Below are positions 1-7,681 of a DNA stretch of 11,166 bases, piece by piece. The translations under genes were made by a program, and so were the position numbers. Under the pieces are notes generated by a model. That model was given only the letters and a program-made list of their open reading frames with translations. It searched no databases and was not told the origin of the DNA. Numbering within the stretch: the stretch's first letter is position 1; each line of letters begins with the position of its first letter. Source of the stretch: JBFWWW01 sp050245975 (GTDB taxonomy: Bacteria; Pseudomonadota; Alphaproteobacteria; Rhizobiales; Hyphomicrobiaceae); assembly GCA_050245975.1 (NCBI GenBank), contig JBFWWW010000133.1:1-11166 (forward strand). Reading direction: 5' to 3'.

Positions 1-263
1 GCGTCGTCACCGACACGTGGGTCTCGATGGGGCAGACGGACGCGCACCGCCGCAAGCAGCTGCTTGGGCCCTACGCGGTCGATACGCAGCTGATGAAGCG
101 CGCGGCAAAGGGCGCCATCTTCATGCACTGCCTGCCGGCGTACCGTGGCCACGAGGTTGCCGAGGCCGTGATCGACGGGCCGCAGTCCGTGGTCTGGGAC
201 GAGGCGGAGAACCGCCTGCACGCGCAGAAGGCGATCCTGGCCTGGTGTCTCGGGGTGAACTGA
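1..263 (+). CDS. argF: Ornithine carbamoyltransferase, C-terminal part (5' truncated by window)
   Basis: This is the last part of ornithine carbamoyltransferase, which makes citrulline from ornithine and carbamoyl phosphate in cytosolic arginine synthesis. The first complete codon is at 3. The readable part begins VVTDTWVSMGQ, which contains the family's DTWVSMGQ segment in the ornithine-binding loop. It continues to MHCLPAYRG, the HCLP motif whose cysteine and arginine region contacts substrate, then to the C-terminal helix, which closes the fold (ending LAWCLGVN). The stop is TGA at 261-263. About 87 codons are present; a full protein has about 300-310 residues, so roughly the N-terminal 70 percent lies outside the window. 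The hslO ATG follows with no gap, so the two are probably co-transcribed. The motifs favour the anabolic ArgF type, but catabolic ArcB cannot be fully excluded without the rest of the gene. Confidence 0.93.
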   Translation, partial: VVTDTWVSMGQTDAHRRKQLLGPYAVDTQLMKRAAKGAIFMHCLPAYRGHEVAEAVIDGPQSVVWDEAENRLHAQKAILAWCLGVN

Positions 264-1250
264 ATGGGTTCGGATGACCGAAGTCGCGGCGGGCCCGTGC
301 GGGCCGGCGGCGACGATCTCGTGCTGCCCTTCCGCACGATCACGTCGCGTGCCACCGGCCGGCTCGTCCGGCTCGGCGACACGGTGGATCATATCCTGGC
401 GCGGCATGACTACCCGGACCCCGTCAGCCATGCGCTCGGCGAGGCGCTGGTGCTTGCGGCGCTGCTCGGATCGGGGCTCAAGTTCGAGAGCCGGCTGATC
501 GTCCAGACCAAGACGGACGGTGCGCTGGATTTCCTCGTCGCGGACTACGTGGCGCCGGGCAAGCTCAGGGGATACGCCAACTTCAACAAGGACGATCCGC
601 GCGTCGCGGGCGTCAAGGGACGCGGCGACCAGGGCGCACTGCTCGGCACCGGCCACGTCGCCATGACCATCGATCCCGGCGGCGACATGGATCGCTATCA
701 GGGAATCGTCGCGCTTGCCGGCGAGCCGCTGGTGGAGGCCGCGCACGCCTACTTCCGCCAGTCCGAGCAGCTGCCGACGTTCCTGCGTCTTGCCGTGGCG
801 CGCCACTACGGGCCGGGTGCCGACGGTGCGCCGGGCTGGCGCTGGCGGGCCGGCGGGCTGCTGGTGCAGCACCTGTCGCCGGAGGGCGGAAAGCCGGCCG
901 GCGCGGAGATGTCGGACGAGGAGCACGACGCCTCGCTCGAAGGCGACGACGACGAGAACTGGAACCGCGTCCGCCTGCTGTCGGAGACGGTGGAGGACCA
1001 CGAGCTGCTCGATCCGCTGCTGGCCCCGGAGCGGCTGCTCTATCGCCTCTTCCACGAGGAAGGCGTCTCGGTGTCGCCCAAGGTGGCGCTGGTCGACGAG
1101 TGCCGCTGCTCGCGCGAGCGGCTCGCCGGCTATCTGAAGGGCTTCGGCGCGGACGAGCTCAGGGACATGCGCGAGGACGACGGCGCCATCACCGTGACGT
1201 GCGAGTTCTGCTCGACGAAGTACCGCTTCGAGCCGGACGAGATCGCCTAG
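264..1250 (+). CDS. hslO: Redox-regulated molecular chaperone Hsp33
   Basis: Hsp33 is a cytosolic holdase chaperone that is inactive when reduced and zinc-bound. Oxidative unfolding of its zinc domain activates it, protecting proteins from hypochlorite and peroxide damage. The 328-residue product has the substrate-binding N-terminal domain (about residues 15-210, including ARHDYPDPV and GYANFNKDD), a linker rich in acidic residues (about 211-235), and a C-terminal redox switch. The four zinc cysteines are visible: C280 and C282 in CRC, then C313 and C316 in CEFC. The length is slightly above the roughly 290-residue E. coli protein and usual for alphaproteobacteria. The ATG directly abuts the argF stop, so translation is probably coupled. 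The GGGTGA just upstream is only a weak ribosome site. The gene converges on glpK, with 10 bp between the two stop codons. Confidence 0.95.
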   Translation: MGSDDRSRGGPVRAGGDDLVLPFRTITSRATGRLVRLGDTVDHILARHDYPDPVSHALGEALVLAALLGSGLKFESRLIVQTKTDGALDFLVADYVAPGKLRGYANFNKDDPRVAGVKGRGDQGALLGTGHVAMTIDPGGDMDRYQGIVALAGEPLVEAAHAYFRQSEQLPTFLRLAVARHYGPGADGAPGWRWRAGGLLVQHLSPEGGKPAGAEMSDEEHDASLEGDDDENWNRVRLLSETVEDHELLDPLLAPERLLYRLFHEEGVSVSPKVALVDECRCSRERLAGYLKGFGADELRDMREDDGAITVTCEFCSTKYRFEPDEIA

Positions 1251-1260
1251 CCCCGACCGA

Positions 1261-2760
<1,500 letters not shown>

Positions 2761-2767
2761 GCGCGAT

Positions 2768-2773
2768 CCTCCT
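2768..2773 (-). promoter_or_regulatory. glpK ribosome binding site
   Basis: Reading the minus strand, AGGAGG lies 7 nt before the GTG start of glpK. It is a perfect Shine-Dalgarno core at good spacing and decides the GTG start (giving MSEPYILAIDQG) over longer readings of the same strand. Confidence 0.8.
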
Positions 2774-2801
2774 GCTGCCGTTCTGCGGGGCGGCTGCGGC
2801 G

Positions 2802-2830
2802 ATCATAGGAATGGCCCAGGGCGCCAGCAA
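2802..2830 (-). promoter_or_regulatory. Candidate glpK promoter
   Basis: On the minus strand, TTGCTG (2825-2830) and TATGAT (2802-2807) are separated by exactly 17 bp, resembling sigma-70-type -35 and -10 boxes. The -10 matches consensus at five of six bases; the -35 matches only in its TTG. Transcription would begin near 2795, giving a leader of about 35 nt that contains the AGGAGG site. No recognisable GlpR operator was seen. The call is based on sequence resemblance alone. Confidence 0.4.
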
Positions 2831-2886
2831 CCGGGGCCGAACGGAAATCATCGGGCTTTTGCAGGTACTATCAGCGTCACGGGAAG

Positions 2887-2900
2887 GACTAGGCTTAGTC
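2887..2900 (+). repeat. Inverted repeat in the leader of the DUF3800 gene (first of two)
   Basis: GACTA (2887-2891) and TAGTC (2896-2900) are perfect inverted copies around the loop GGCT. It lies 25 bp before the DUF3800 start codon and 6 bp before a second inverted repeat. It could be an RNA hairpin in the leader or an operator half-site pair. A short AT-containing arm makes it a weak hairpin on its own. Confidence 0.4.
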
Positions 2901-2906
2901 GGGGTA

Positions 2907-2925
2907 GATGCACTAGTTTTGCATC
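2907..2925 (+). repeat. Inverted repeat touching the DUF3800 start codon
   Basis: GATGCA (2907-2912) and TGCATC (2920-2925) form a perfect 6-bp inverted repeat with a 7-nt loop, ending at the base before the ATG at 2926. It occupies the place where a Shine-Dalgarno sequence should be, and no such sequence is visible there. It could hide the start codon in an RNA hairpin or be a protein-binding operator. Confidence 0.5.
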
Positions 2926-3663
2926 ATGGCCTATAGCGACTACATCGTTTACGTGGATGAAAGCGGTGACCACAGCTTGGATTCAATTGATCCCAACTAT
3001 CCTATGTTTGTTTTGGCATTCTGCATCTTCCGGAAAGTTGACTATGTCGCGCAGGTAAGTCCCAGTATTCAGAGGTTCAAGTTCGAGCACTACGGGCACG
3101 ATTCTGTGGTGCTCCATGAACATGCAATCAGAAAGCAGCTTCAACCTTTCACGTTCCTAAAATCCAGAGTGAAGCGAGAGCGATTTCTTGATGGTCTAAG
3201 CAATGTAGTTCAAGCTGCTCCAATGACTATCATAGCAGCGGTAATCCACAAGGAACGCCACGCTCAACGATACGTTAGGCCAGACAATCCATATGAGATT
3301 GCTCTGCTGTTTTGCATGGAGCGTTTGTTCGCTTTTTTGCGCGACCAGGGAGACGCTGAGAATATCACCCACGTGGTCGTTGAATGCCGCGGCAAGAAGG
3401 AGGACGCCGCGCTTGAATTGGAGTTCCGAAGAATAAAGGACGGCGCAAATCGTTGGGGAAGACTACCCTGTCTTGAAATTGCGTTCTGCGATAAGAAGGC
3501 AAACTCAGCGGGCTTGCAGATAGCTGATTTGATCGCTCGCCCGATTGGGCTTCAAGTTCTGCGGCCGCAGCAGGAAAATCGCGCTTATGAAATTATCGAA
3601 CCCAAGTTCCGAAGGAACCCGCGCGGCAATTTTATTGGTTGGGGGTTCAAAATCTTCCCTTAA
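2926..3663 (+). CDS. DUF3800 domain-containing protein
   Basis: This is a 245-residue protein of the DUF3800 family, whose function is not established. The family's hallmark YVDESGD is at 9-15, followed by LHEHAIRK (63-70), a conserved acidic stretch VVECRGKKED (151-160), and GLQIADLIARPIG (196-208). Acidic residues D11, E12, E65, E153 and D201 are candidates for a metal-binding active site. An RNase H-like nuclease fold is my inference from this spacing, not shown. No signal peptide or membrane segment is present, so it is probably cytosolic. GC is near or below 50 percent and codons such as TTG, AGA and CTA are frequent, unlike every neighbour, which suggests horizontal transfer. The ATG at 2926 has no clear ribosome site and sits right after an inverted repeat. 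The gene is intact and ends in TAA; a hairpin begins 8 bp later. Confidence 0.85.
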   Translation: MAYSDYIVYVDESGDHSLDSIDPNYPMFVLAFCIFRKVDYVAQVSPSIQRFKFEHYGHDSVVLHEHAIRKQLQPFTFLKSRVKRERFLDGLSNVVQAAPMTIIAAVIHKERHAQRYVRPDNPYEIALLFCMERLFAFLRDQGDAENITHVVVECRGKKEDAALELEFRRIKDGANRWGRLPCLEIAFCDKKANSAGLQIADLIARPIGLQVLRPQQENRAYEIIEPKFRRNPRGNFIGWGFKIFP

Positions 3664-3670
3664 AGCAGAA

Positions 3671-3693
3671 GGGCCTCGGAAGATCCGAGACCC
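3671..3693 (+). repeat. Hairpin just after the DUF3800 stop codon
   Basis: GGG-C-CTCGGA pairs with TCCGAG-A-CCC around the loop AGA, giving nine base pairs with one C/A mismatch. It begins 8 nt after the TAA of the DUF3800 gene. No T run follows on the plus strand, so it is not a standard intrinsic terminator. It could be a 3' end stabiliser, a recognition element, or part of a mobile unit that travels with the gene. Confidence 0.55.
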
Positions 3694-3730
3694 AGCGCCG
3701 ACCGGGAACAACCCCCAATCCATTTAGACG

Positions 3731-3778
3731 GAACATAAGTCATTTCGCGGCTCAATGCCAGATATATGTTCGCTTTTT
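3731..3778 (+). terminator. Possible terminator downstream of the DUF3800 gene
   Basis: GAACATA (3731-3737) and TATGTTC (3765-3771) are perfect inverted copies. The 27-nt spacer contains a small nested GGC/GCC pairing (3749-3751 with 3757-3759). The sequence GCTTTTTGTT follows directly. A stem then a T tract is terminator-like, but the stem is AT-rich and the loop long, so the call is tentative. Confidence 0.3.
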
Positions 3779-3860
3779 GTTCTAAGCAAGCTGCGACATC
3801 TTGAATCACATATAATATTCTGAATTATCGAGGTTTTTTCCGGGTGCATCGGTTGTCATA

Positions 3861-3886
3861 GTCCTGAAGGGACTTCTCAGGAGTCC
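3861..3886 (+). repeat. Overlapping inverted repeats upstream of ubiE
   Basis: Three pairings compete in 26 bases: GTCC (3861-3864) with GGAC (3870-3873), TCCTGA (3862-3867) with TCAGGA (3877-3882), and GGACT (3870-3874) with AGTCC (3882-3886). They share bases and cannot all form at once. If transcribed, this could act as a switch or attenuator; if not, it could be a protein-binding site. Confidence 0.4.
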
Positions 3887-3909
3887 TCTAACCGCAAGTC
3901 GCTGCACCG

Positions 3910-3939
3910 TTGGCGCGGAGGGGGCCGGTTCTGTATTGT
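3910..3939 (+). promoter_or_regulatory. Candidate ubiE promoter giving a leaderless transcript
   Basis: TTGGCG (3910-3915) and TATTGT (3934-3939) are separated by 18 bp, each matching the sigma-70 consensus at four of six bases. Transcription starting about 7 nt after the -10 box would begin at or next to the ubiE ATG at 3947. This fits the lack of a Shine-Dalgarno sequence there. Evidence is resemblance and spacing only. Confidence 0.35.
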
Positions 3940-3946
3940 CCGCGCC

Positions 3947-4732
3947 ATGATCGAGACCGGAAAGCCAGCGGCCCCGAAGGGCGGCGATACAACCAGCTTC
4001 GGCTACAAGGACGTTTCGCGCGACGAGCGGCAGGGGCTCGTCAACGGCGTCTTCGCGGCCGTCGCCGAGCGCTACGACCTGATGAACGACCTCATGTCGG
4101 GCGGGCTGCACCGGCTGTGGAAGGACGACCTCATATCGTGGCTGCCGCTGCCGAAGGGGCCGGCGCCGTTCCGGCTGCTCGACGTGGCGGGCGGCACCGG
4201 CGACGTCGCCATGCGAGCCGTGAGGGCCGGCGGCGCCGGAACGACGGCGGTGCTGTGCGACATCAGCCCGGAGATGATCGCGGTCGGGGCGCGGCGCGTG
4301 CGCGAGGCGGGGCTCGCCGACCGCATCACGCTGTCGCTCGGCAACGCGGAGCAGCTCGCCTTCGGCGACCGGCAGTTCGACGCCTATACCATCGCCTTCG
4401 GCATCCGCAACGTGACCAACATCGACCGCGCGCTCTCCGAGGCGTACCGCGTGCTGAAGCCGGGCGGCCGGTTCCTGTGCCTCGAGTTCTCGCACGTGGA
4501 GACGCCGATCTTCGACCGGCTCTACGATTTCCATTCGTTCGAGGTGATCCCGCGGCTGGCCAAGCTCGCCACCGGCGACGACGCGCCCTACCGCTATCTC
4601 GTCGAGAGCATCCGCAAGTTTCCGCCGCAGGCGCGCTTCGCCGACATGATCCGCGCGGCGGGCTTCGAGCGCGTGACATGGCGCAACCTGACCGGCGGCA
4701 TCGCGGCCATCCACAGCGGCTGGCGGATCTGA
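3947..4732 (+). CDS. ubiE: Demethylmenaquinone/2-polyprenyl benzoquinol C-methyltransferase UbiE
   Basis: UbiE is the S-adenosylmethionine-dependent C-methyltransferase of ubiquinone (and, where present, menaquinone) synthesis, acting at the inner membrane surface. The 261-residue protein carries both family signatures: YDLMNDLMSGGLHRLWK at 43-59 and RVLKPGGRFLCLEFS at 168-182. The SAM-binding motif LDVAGGTGD lies at 78-86 and D105 in CDISPEM is placed to bind the SAM ribose. SIRKFPPQ (221-228) is another typical UbiE block. Length is normal. No ribosome site is visible in the 15 nt before ATG, and the GGAGG at 3917-3921 is too far away at about 25 nt, so leaderless translation is possible. 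ubiB begins 6 bp after the stop, so the two ubiquinone genes form an operon. Confidence 0.95.
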   Translation: MIETGKPAAPKGGDTTSFGYKDVSRDERQGLVNGVFAAVAERYDLMNDLMSGGLHRLWKDDLISWLPLPKGPAPFRLLDVAGGTGDVAMRAVRAGGAGTTAVLCDISPEMIAVGARRVREAGLADRITLSLGNAEQLAFGDRQFDAYTIAFGIRNVTNIDRALSEAYRVLKPGGRFLCLEFSHVETPIFDRLYDFHSFEVIPRLAKLATGDDAPYRYLVESIRKFPPQARFADMIRAAGFERVTWRNLTGGIAAIHSGWRI

Positions 4733-4738
4733 TCCGGC

Positions 4739-6340
4739 ATGGCGAGCGCCGTCTCCAACATCCTTCGCCTCGCGCGCGCCGGCTTCGTGCTGGCCCAGCA
4801 CGGCGTCCGCTTCGTGCCGAAGGGCATGACGCCGCCGCTGGCGCTGCGGATTGCCCATGCGGCCACGCTGCCCGTGCGCCTGCTGTCGTGGCCGAAGCGC
4901 GGGGCCGCCGCGACGCGCGTGTCCTCGGCGCTGACCCAGCTCGGGCCGTCCTACATCAAGCTCGGGCAGTTCCTGGCCGCACGCGGCGATCTCGTCGGGC
5001 TGGAGCTGGCTGCCGACCTCGCGCACCTGCAGGACCGCATGCCGCCGTTCCCGCAGGCGGAGGCGCGGCGCGCGATCGAGGAGTCGCTCGGCGGCACGGT
5101 CGGCGATCATTTTGCCGAGTTCGGCCCGCCCGTGGCGGCGGCCTCCATCGCCCAGGTGCACAAGGCGGTCGTCGCCGGCGGCGAACGCCCGGTGGCGGTG
5201 AAAATATTGCGTCCCGGCATCGAGCGGCGGTTCCGGCAGGACCTCGACAGCTATTATTTCGCGGCGCGGCAGATCGAGCGCTTCCATCCGCCGTCGCGCC
5301 GCCTGCGTCCAGTCGCGGCCGTGGACACGCTGGCGCATTCGGTCGCCATCGAGATGGACCTGCGGCTCGAGGCCGCCGCCATCTCCGAGATGGCGGAGAT
5401 CGTCGCCACCGATCCCGCCATGACCGGCTTCCGCGTGCCCGACGTCGACTGGACACGCACCGCGCGGCGCGTGCTGACGTTGGAATGGGTCGACGGCATC
5501 CGCATCTCCGATCACGACGCGCTGCGCGCGGCGGGCCACGACCTGAAGGCGCTGGGGCTGACGGTGCTGCGCTCGTTCCTGGTGCAGGCGATGCGCCACG
5601 GCTTCTTCCATGCCGACATGCACCAGGGCAACCTGCTGGTCGACAGGGACGGCACCGTCGTCGCCGTCGATTTCGGCATCATGGGCCGGCTCGGCATGAA
5701 GGAGCGGCGCTTCCTCGCCGAAATCCTGCACGGGCTGATCACGCGCGACTACAAGCGCGCGGCGGAAGTGCATTTCTGGGCCGGCTACGTGCCGCCGCAT
5801 CATCCCGTCGAGGTCTTCGCGCAGGCGCTGCGCGCCATCGGCGAGCCCATCCACGGGCGGCCGGCCTCGGAAATCTCCATGGCGGACCTGCTGGGGCAGC
5901 TCTTTGCCTACACCGAGGTCTTCGACATGGAGACGCGGCCGGAGCTCATCCTGCTGCAGAAGACGATGGTGGTGGTGGAGGGCGTGGCCCGCTCGCTCGA
6001 CCCGGAGCTCAACATGTGGGTGGCGGCCGAGCCGGTGGCCAAGGCATGGATGGAGGAGAACCTGGGGCTCTCGGGCCGCTTGCGCGAGGCGGGCGAGGGC
6101 GCGGAGACGGTGGGCAAGGTTCTCGCCGAGGTGCCGCGGCTGCTCGACCAGGCGGAACGGACGGCGACCGCGTTCGCCACCATGGCGCGCGACGGCGTGC
6201 GCCTCGACGATGCGACCGTTGCGCGGCTGGCGGCCGAGGAGGCCCGCGCGGGCCGCTGGGGCCGGGTGGCGCTGTGGGTCGGCGCCCTGTCGCTGGCGGC
6301 CATCGCGGCGGCGCTGGTGTTCGGCGGAGATCCCGGCTGA
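4739..6340 (+). CDS. ubiB: UbiB, atypical protein kinase-like ATPase for ubiquinone synthesis
   Basis: UbiB belongs to the ABC1/ADCK (COQ8) family. It is a membrane-anchored kinase-like ATPase needed for ubiquinone synthesis, thought to help extract lipid intermediates rather than phosphorylate proteins. Visible in the 533 residues are the family's KxGQ motif (KLGQ, 74-77), the alanine-rich nucleotide loop AAASIAQVH (133-141) in place of a kinase glycine loop, the ATP lysine K155 in VAVK, the catalytic-loop equivalent HADMHQGN (291-298), and the metal-binding DFG (311-313). One hydrophobic membrane segment at about 508-528 ends the chain, as expected for bacterial UbiB. Length is normal. Upstream ubiE supports the pathway assignment. 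Only a weak ribosome site is visible before the ATG, so coupling to ubiE is likely. Confidence 0.95.
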   Translation: MASAVSNILRLARAGFVLAQHGVRFVPKGMTPPLALRIAHAATLPVRLLSWPKRGAAATRVSSALTQLGPSYIKLGQFLAARGDLVGLELAADLAHLQDRMPPFPQAEARRAIEESLGGTVGDHFAEFGPPVAAASIAQVHKAVVAGGERPVAVKILRPGIERRFRQDLDSYYFAARQIERFHPPSRRLRPVAAVDTLAHSVAIEMDLRLEAAAISEMAEIVATDPAMTGFRVPDVDWTRTARRVLTLEWVDGIRISDHDALRAAGHDLKALGLTVLRSFLVQAMRHGFFHADMHQGNLLVDRDGTVVAVDFGIMGRLGMKERRFLAEILHGLITRDYKRAAEVHFWAGYVPPHHPVEVFAQALRAIGEPIHGRPASEISMADLLGQLFAYTEVFDMETRPELILLQKTMVVVEGVARSLDPELNMWVAAEPVAKAWMEENLGLSGRLREAGEGAETVGKVLAEVPRLLDQAERTATAFATMARDGVRLDDATVARLAAEEARAGRWGRVALWVGALSLAAIAAALVFGGDPG

Positions 6341-6392
6341 CGGGCGCCGGTGCATTTGCGGGGTCCATTTAACGATTGCCTGCGGTCTGCCG

Positions 6393-6401
6393 TGCTATTC
6401 T
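6393..6401 (+). promoter_or_regulatory. Possible extended -10 element before coaBC
   Basis: TGCTATTCT fits the TGnTATnnT form of an extended -10 promoter element and lies about 33 bp before the coaBC start in the 93-bp gap after ubiB. A well-spaced -35 box is not evident. A 5-bp hairpin (CGGCC 6404-6408 with GGCCG 6414-6418) follows. coaBC may therefore have its own promoter besides read-through from ubiB. Confidence 0.25.
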
Positions 6402-6433
6402 GACGGCCTCGCGGGCCGGTATGGTTAAGAGTC

Positions 6434-7681
6434 GTGGCAAGCCAGAAACGCATCCTCCTCATCGTCGGCGGCGGCATCGCCGCCAACAAGTGCCAGGACC
6501 TCATCCGGCGTGCACGCGAACGCGGCATCGCGGTGCGCGTGGTCCTGACGGCGGCCGGCCGGCAGTTCGTCACGCCGCTGTCGCTGGGGACGCTCAGCAA
6601 CGACCGCGTCTTCACGGACCTGTTCGACCTCGATGGCGAGCACGAGATCGGCCACATCCGCCTGTCGCGCGAGTCCGACCTCATCGTCGTCGCGCCGGCC
6701 ACGGCCGACCTGCTGGCGAAGATGGCCGGCGGCCATGCCGACGATCTCGCGACCTGCGTGCTGATGGCAACCGACAAGCCGGTGCTGGTGGCGCCGGCGA
6801 TGAACCCACGCATGTGGCTCAATGCGGCGACGCAGCGCAACGTGGCGACGCTGGCGGGGGATGGCGTCGCCTTCGTCGGGCCGAACAGCGGCGAGATGGC
6901 CGAGCGCGGCGAGGCGGGGCCGGGACGCATGGCCGAGCCGCTCGAAATCCTCGACGCGATCGAAGGCCTGCTCGAGGGGGCCACGAAGGAGCGGACGCGG
7001 GCGCGCGGACCGTTGGCCGGCCGCCACGTGCTCATCACGTCGGGGCCGACGCACGAGCCCATCGATCCGGTGCGCTACATCGCCAACCGCTCGTCCGGCA
7101 AGCAGGGCACTGCGCTGGCGGCGGCGGCGCGCGACATGGGCGCGCAGGTGACCCTCGTTAGCGGGCCGACGGCGTTGCCCGATCCTGCGGGCATTGCCGT
7201 CGTGCATGTCGAGACGGCGGCGGAAATGCTCGATGCCGTGCGCGATGCGCTGCCGGCGGATGTGGCGATCTTCGCGGCCGCCGTGGCCGACTGGCGCGTG
7301 GCGCGCGCCGAGGCGCAGAAGATCAAGAAGACGGGCAAGGCGGCGACGCCGACGCTGGACCTCGTCGAGAACCCGGACATCCTCAAGACCATCGCTGCCG
7401 AGGCGCCCGGCCGCCGGCCGGCGCTCGTGGTCGGCTTCGCGGCCGAGACGACCGACGTGCTCGAGCACGCGCGCAAGAAGCGCAAGGCCAAGGGCGCGGA
7501 CTGGATCGTCGCCAACGATGTGTCGCCGGCCACCGGCATCATGGGCGGCGACCGCAACACCGTGCATCTCATCACGCGCTCGGGCGTGGAAAGCTGGCCC
7601 GAGATGGACAAGCAGGCCGTCGCACAACGACTCATGGAAGAGATCGCCGAGACGCTTGCCTTGACGACGGCAAGCGTATGA
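6434..7681 (+). CDS. coaBC: Bifunctional phosphopantothenoylcysteine decarboxylase/phosphopantothenate-cysteine ligase
   Basis: CoaBC performs two consecutive cytosolic steps of coenzyme A synthesis: joining cysteine to 4'-phosphopantothenate (CoaB) and FMN-dependent decarboxylation to 4'-phosphopantetheine (CoaC). The 415-residue protein has CoaC at about 5-180, with the catalytic histidine H74 in HEIGHIRLSR and N124 in PAMNPRMW. CoaB is at about 192-405, with SGPTHEPIDPVRYIANRSSGKQG (spanning 203-225), KIKK (296-299) and NDVSPATGIMGGDRN (361-375). The active-site-lid cysteine of E. coli (in ACGDIGPGRM) is Arg158 here. The start is GTG; the ATG at 6421 is in another frame. Only a weak AAGAG lies upstream. 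The stop overlaps the dut start as ATGA. Confidence 0.95.
   Translation: MASQKRILLIVGGGIAANKCQDLIRRARERGIAVRVVLTAAGRQFVTPLSLGTLSNDRVFTDLFDLDGEHEIGHIRLSRESDLIVVAPATADLLAKMAGGHADDLATCVLMATDKPVLVAPAMNPRMWLNAATQRNVATLAGDGVAFVGPNSGEMAERGEAGPGRMAEPLEILDAIEGLLEGATKERTRARGPLAGRHVLITSGPTHEPIDPVRYIANRSSGKQGTALAAAARDMGAQVTLVSGPTALPDPAGIAVVHVETAAEMLDAVRDALPADVAIFAAAVADWRVARAEAQKIKKTGKAATPTLDLVENPDILKTIAAEAPGRRPALVVGFAAETTDVLEHARKKRKAKGADWIVANDVSPATGIMGGDRNTVHLITRSGVESWPEMDKQAVAQRLMEEIAETLALTTASV

Larger units (their letters stand above)
3664..3946. other. Intergenic region between the DUF3800 gene and ubiE
   Basis: These 283 bp have no supported gene. The left two thirds (to about 3840) are AT-rich like the DUF3800 gene; GC rises again towards ubiE. 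In order it holds a hairpin at 3671-3693, a long-loop inverted repeat with a T tract at 3731-3778, an AT-only patch around 3809-3828 that includes TATAAT at 3811-3816 without a spaced -35 box, a six-T run at 3834-3839, overlapping inverted repeats at 3861-3886, and a candidate ubiE promoter at 3910-3939. No tRNA, insertion sequence end or attachment-site duplication was recognised. Confidence 0.6.

Noticed and set aside
3641..3662. GGTTCAAAATC resembling a tRNA T-loop at the end of the DUF3800 gene, as would mark an attachment site
   Set aside because: It does not form a proper 5-bp T-stem, no anticodon or acceptor arm surrounds it, and it encodes the conserved GWGFKIFP end of the protein.
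3505..3723. A 72-residue minus-strand frame over the end of the DUF3800 gene and its downstream hairpin
   Set aside because: It overlaps the conserved C-terminus of the DUF3800 protein and has no recognisable domain or ribosome site; the hairpin alone explains the structure.
3801..3830. Promoter from TATAAT at 3811-3816 or TTGAAT at 3801-3806
   Set aside because: The perfect TATAAT has no -35-like box at 16-18 bp, and TTGAAT pairs only with a poor -10 sequence; the patch is simply AT-rich.
2831..3946. Insertion sequence or prophage remnant as the source of the low-GC island
   Set aside because: No transposase or integrase, no matching terminal inverted repeats and no target-site duplication were found; shared words between the two flanks are six bases or shorter.
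3806..6372. Very long open frames on both strands over ubiE and ubiB (for example 3806-6355 minus and 3910-6372 plus)
   Set aside because: Their products are Arg/Ala/Pro/His-rich with no family motifs, while the overlapping ubiE and ubiB frames have full motif sets. High GC removes stop codons and creates such frames.
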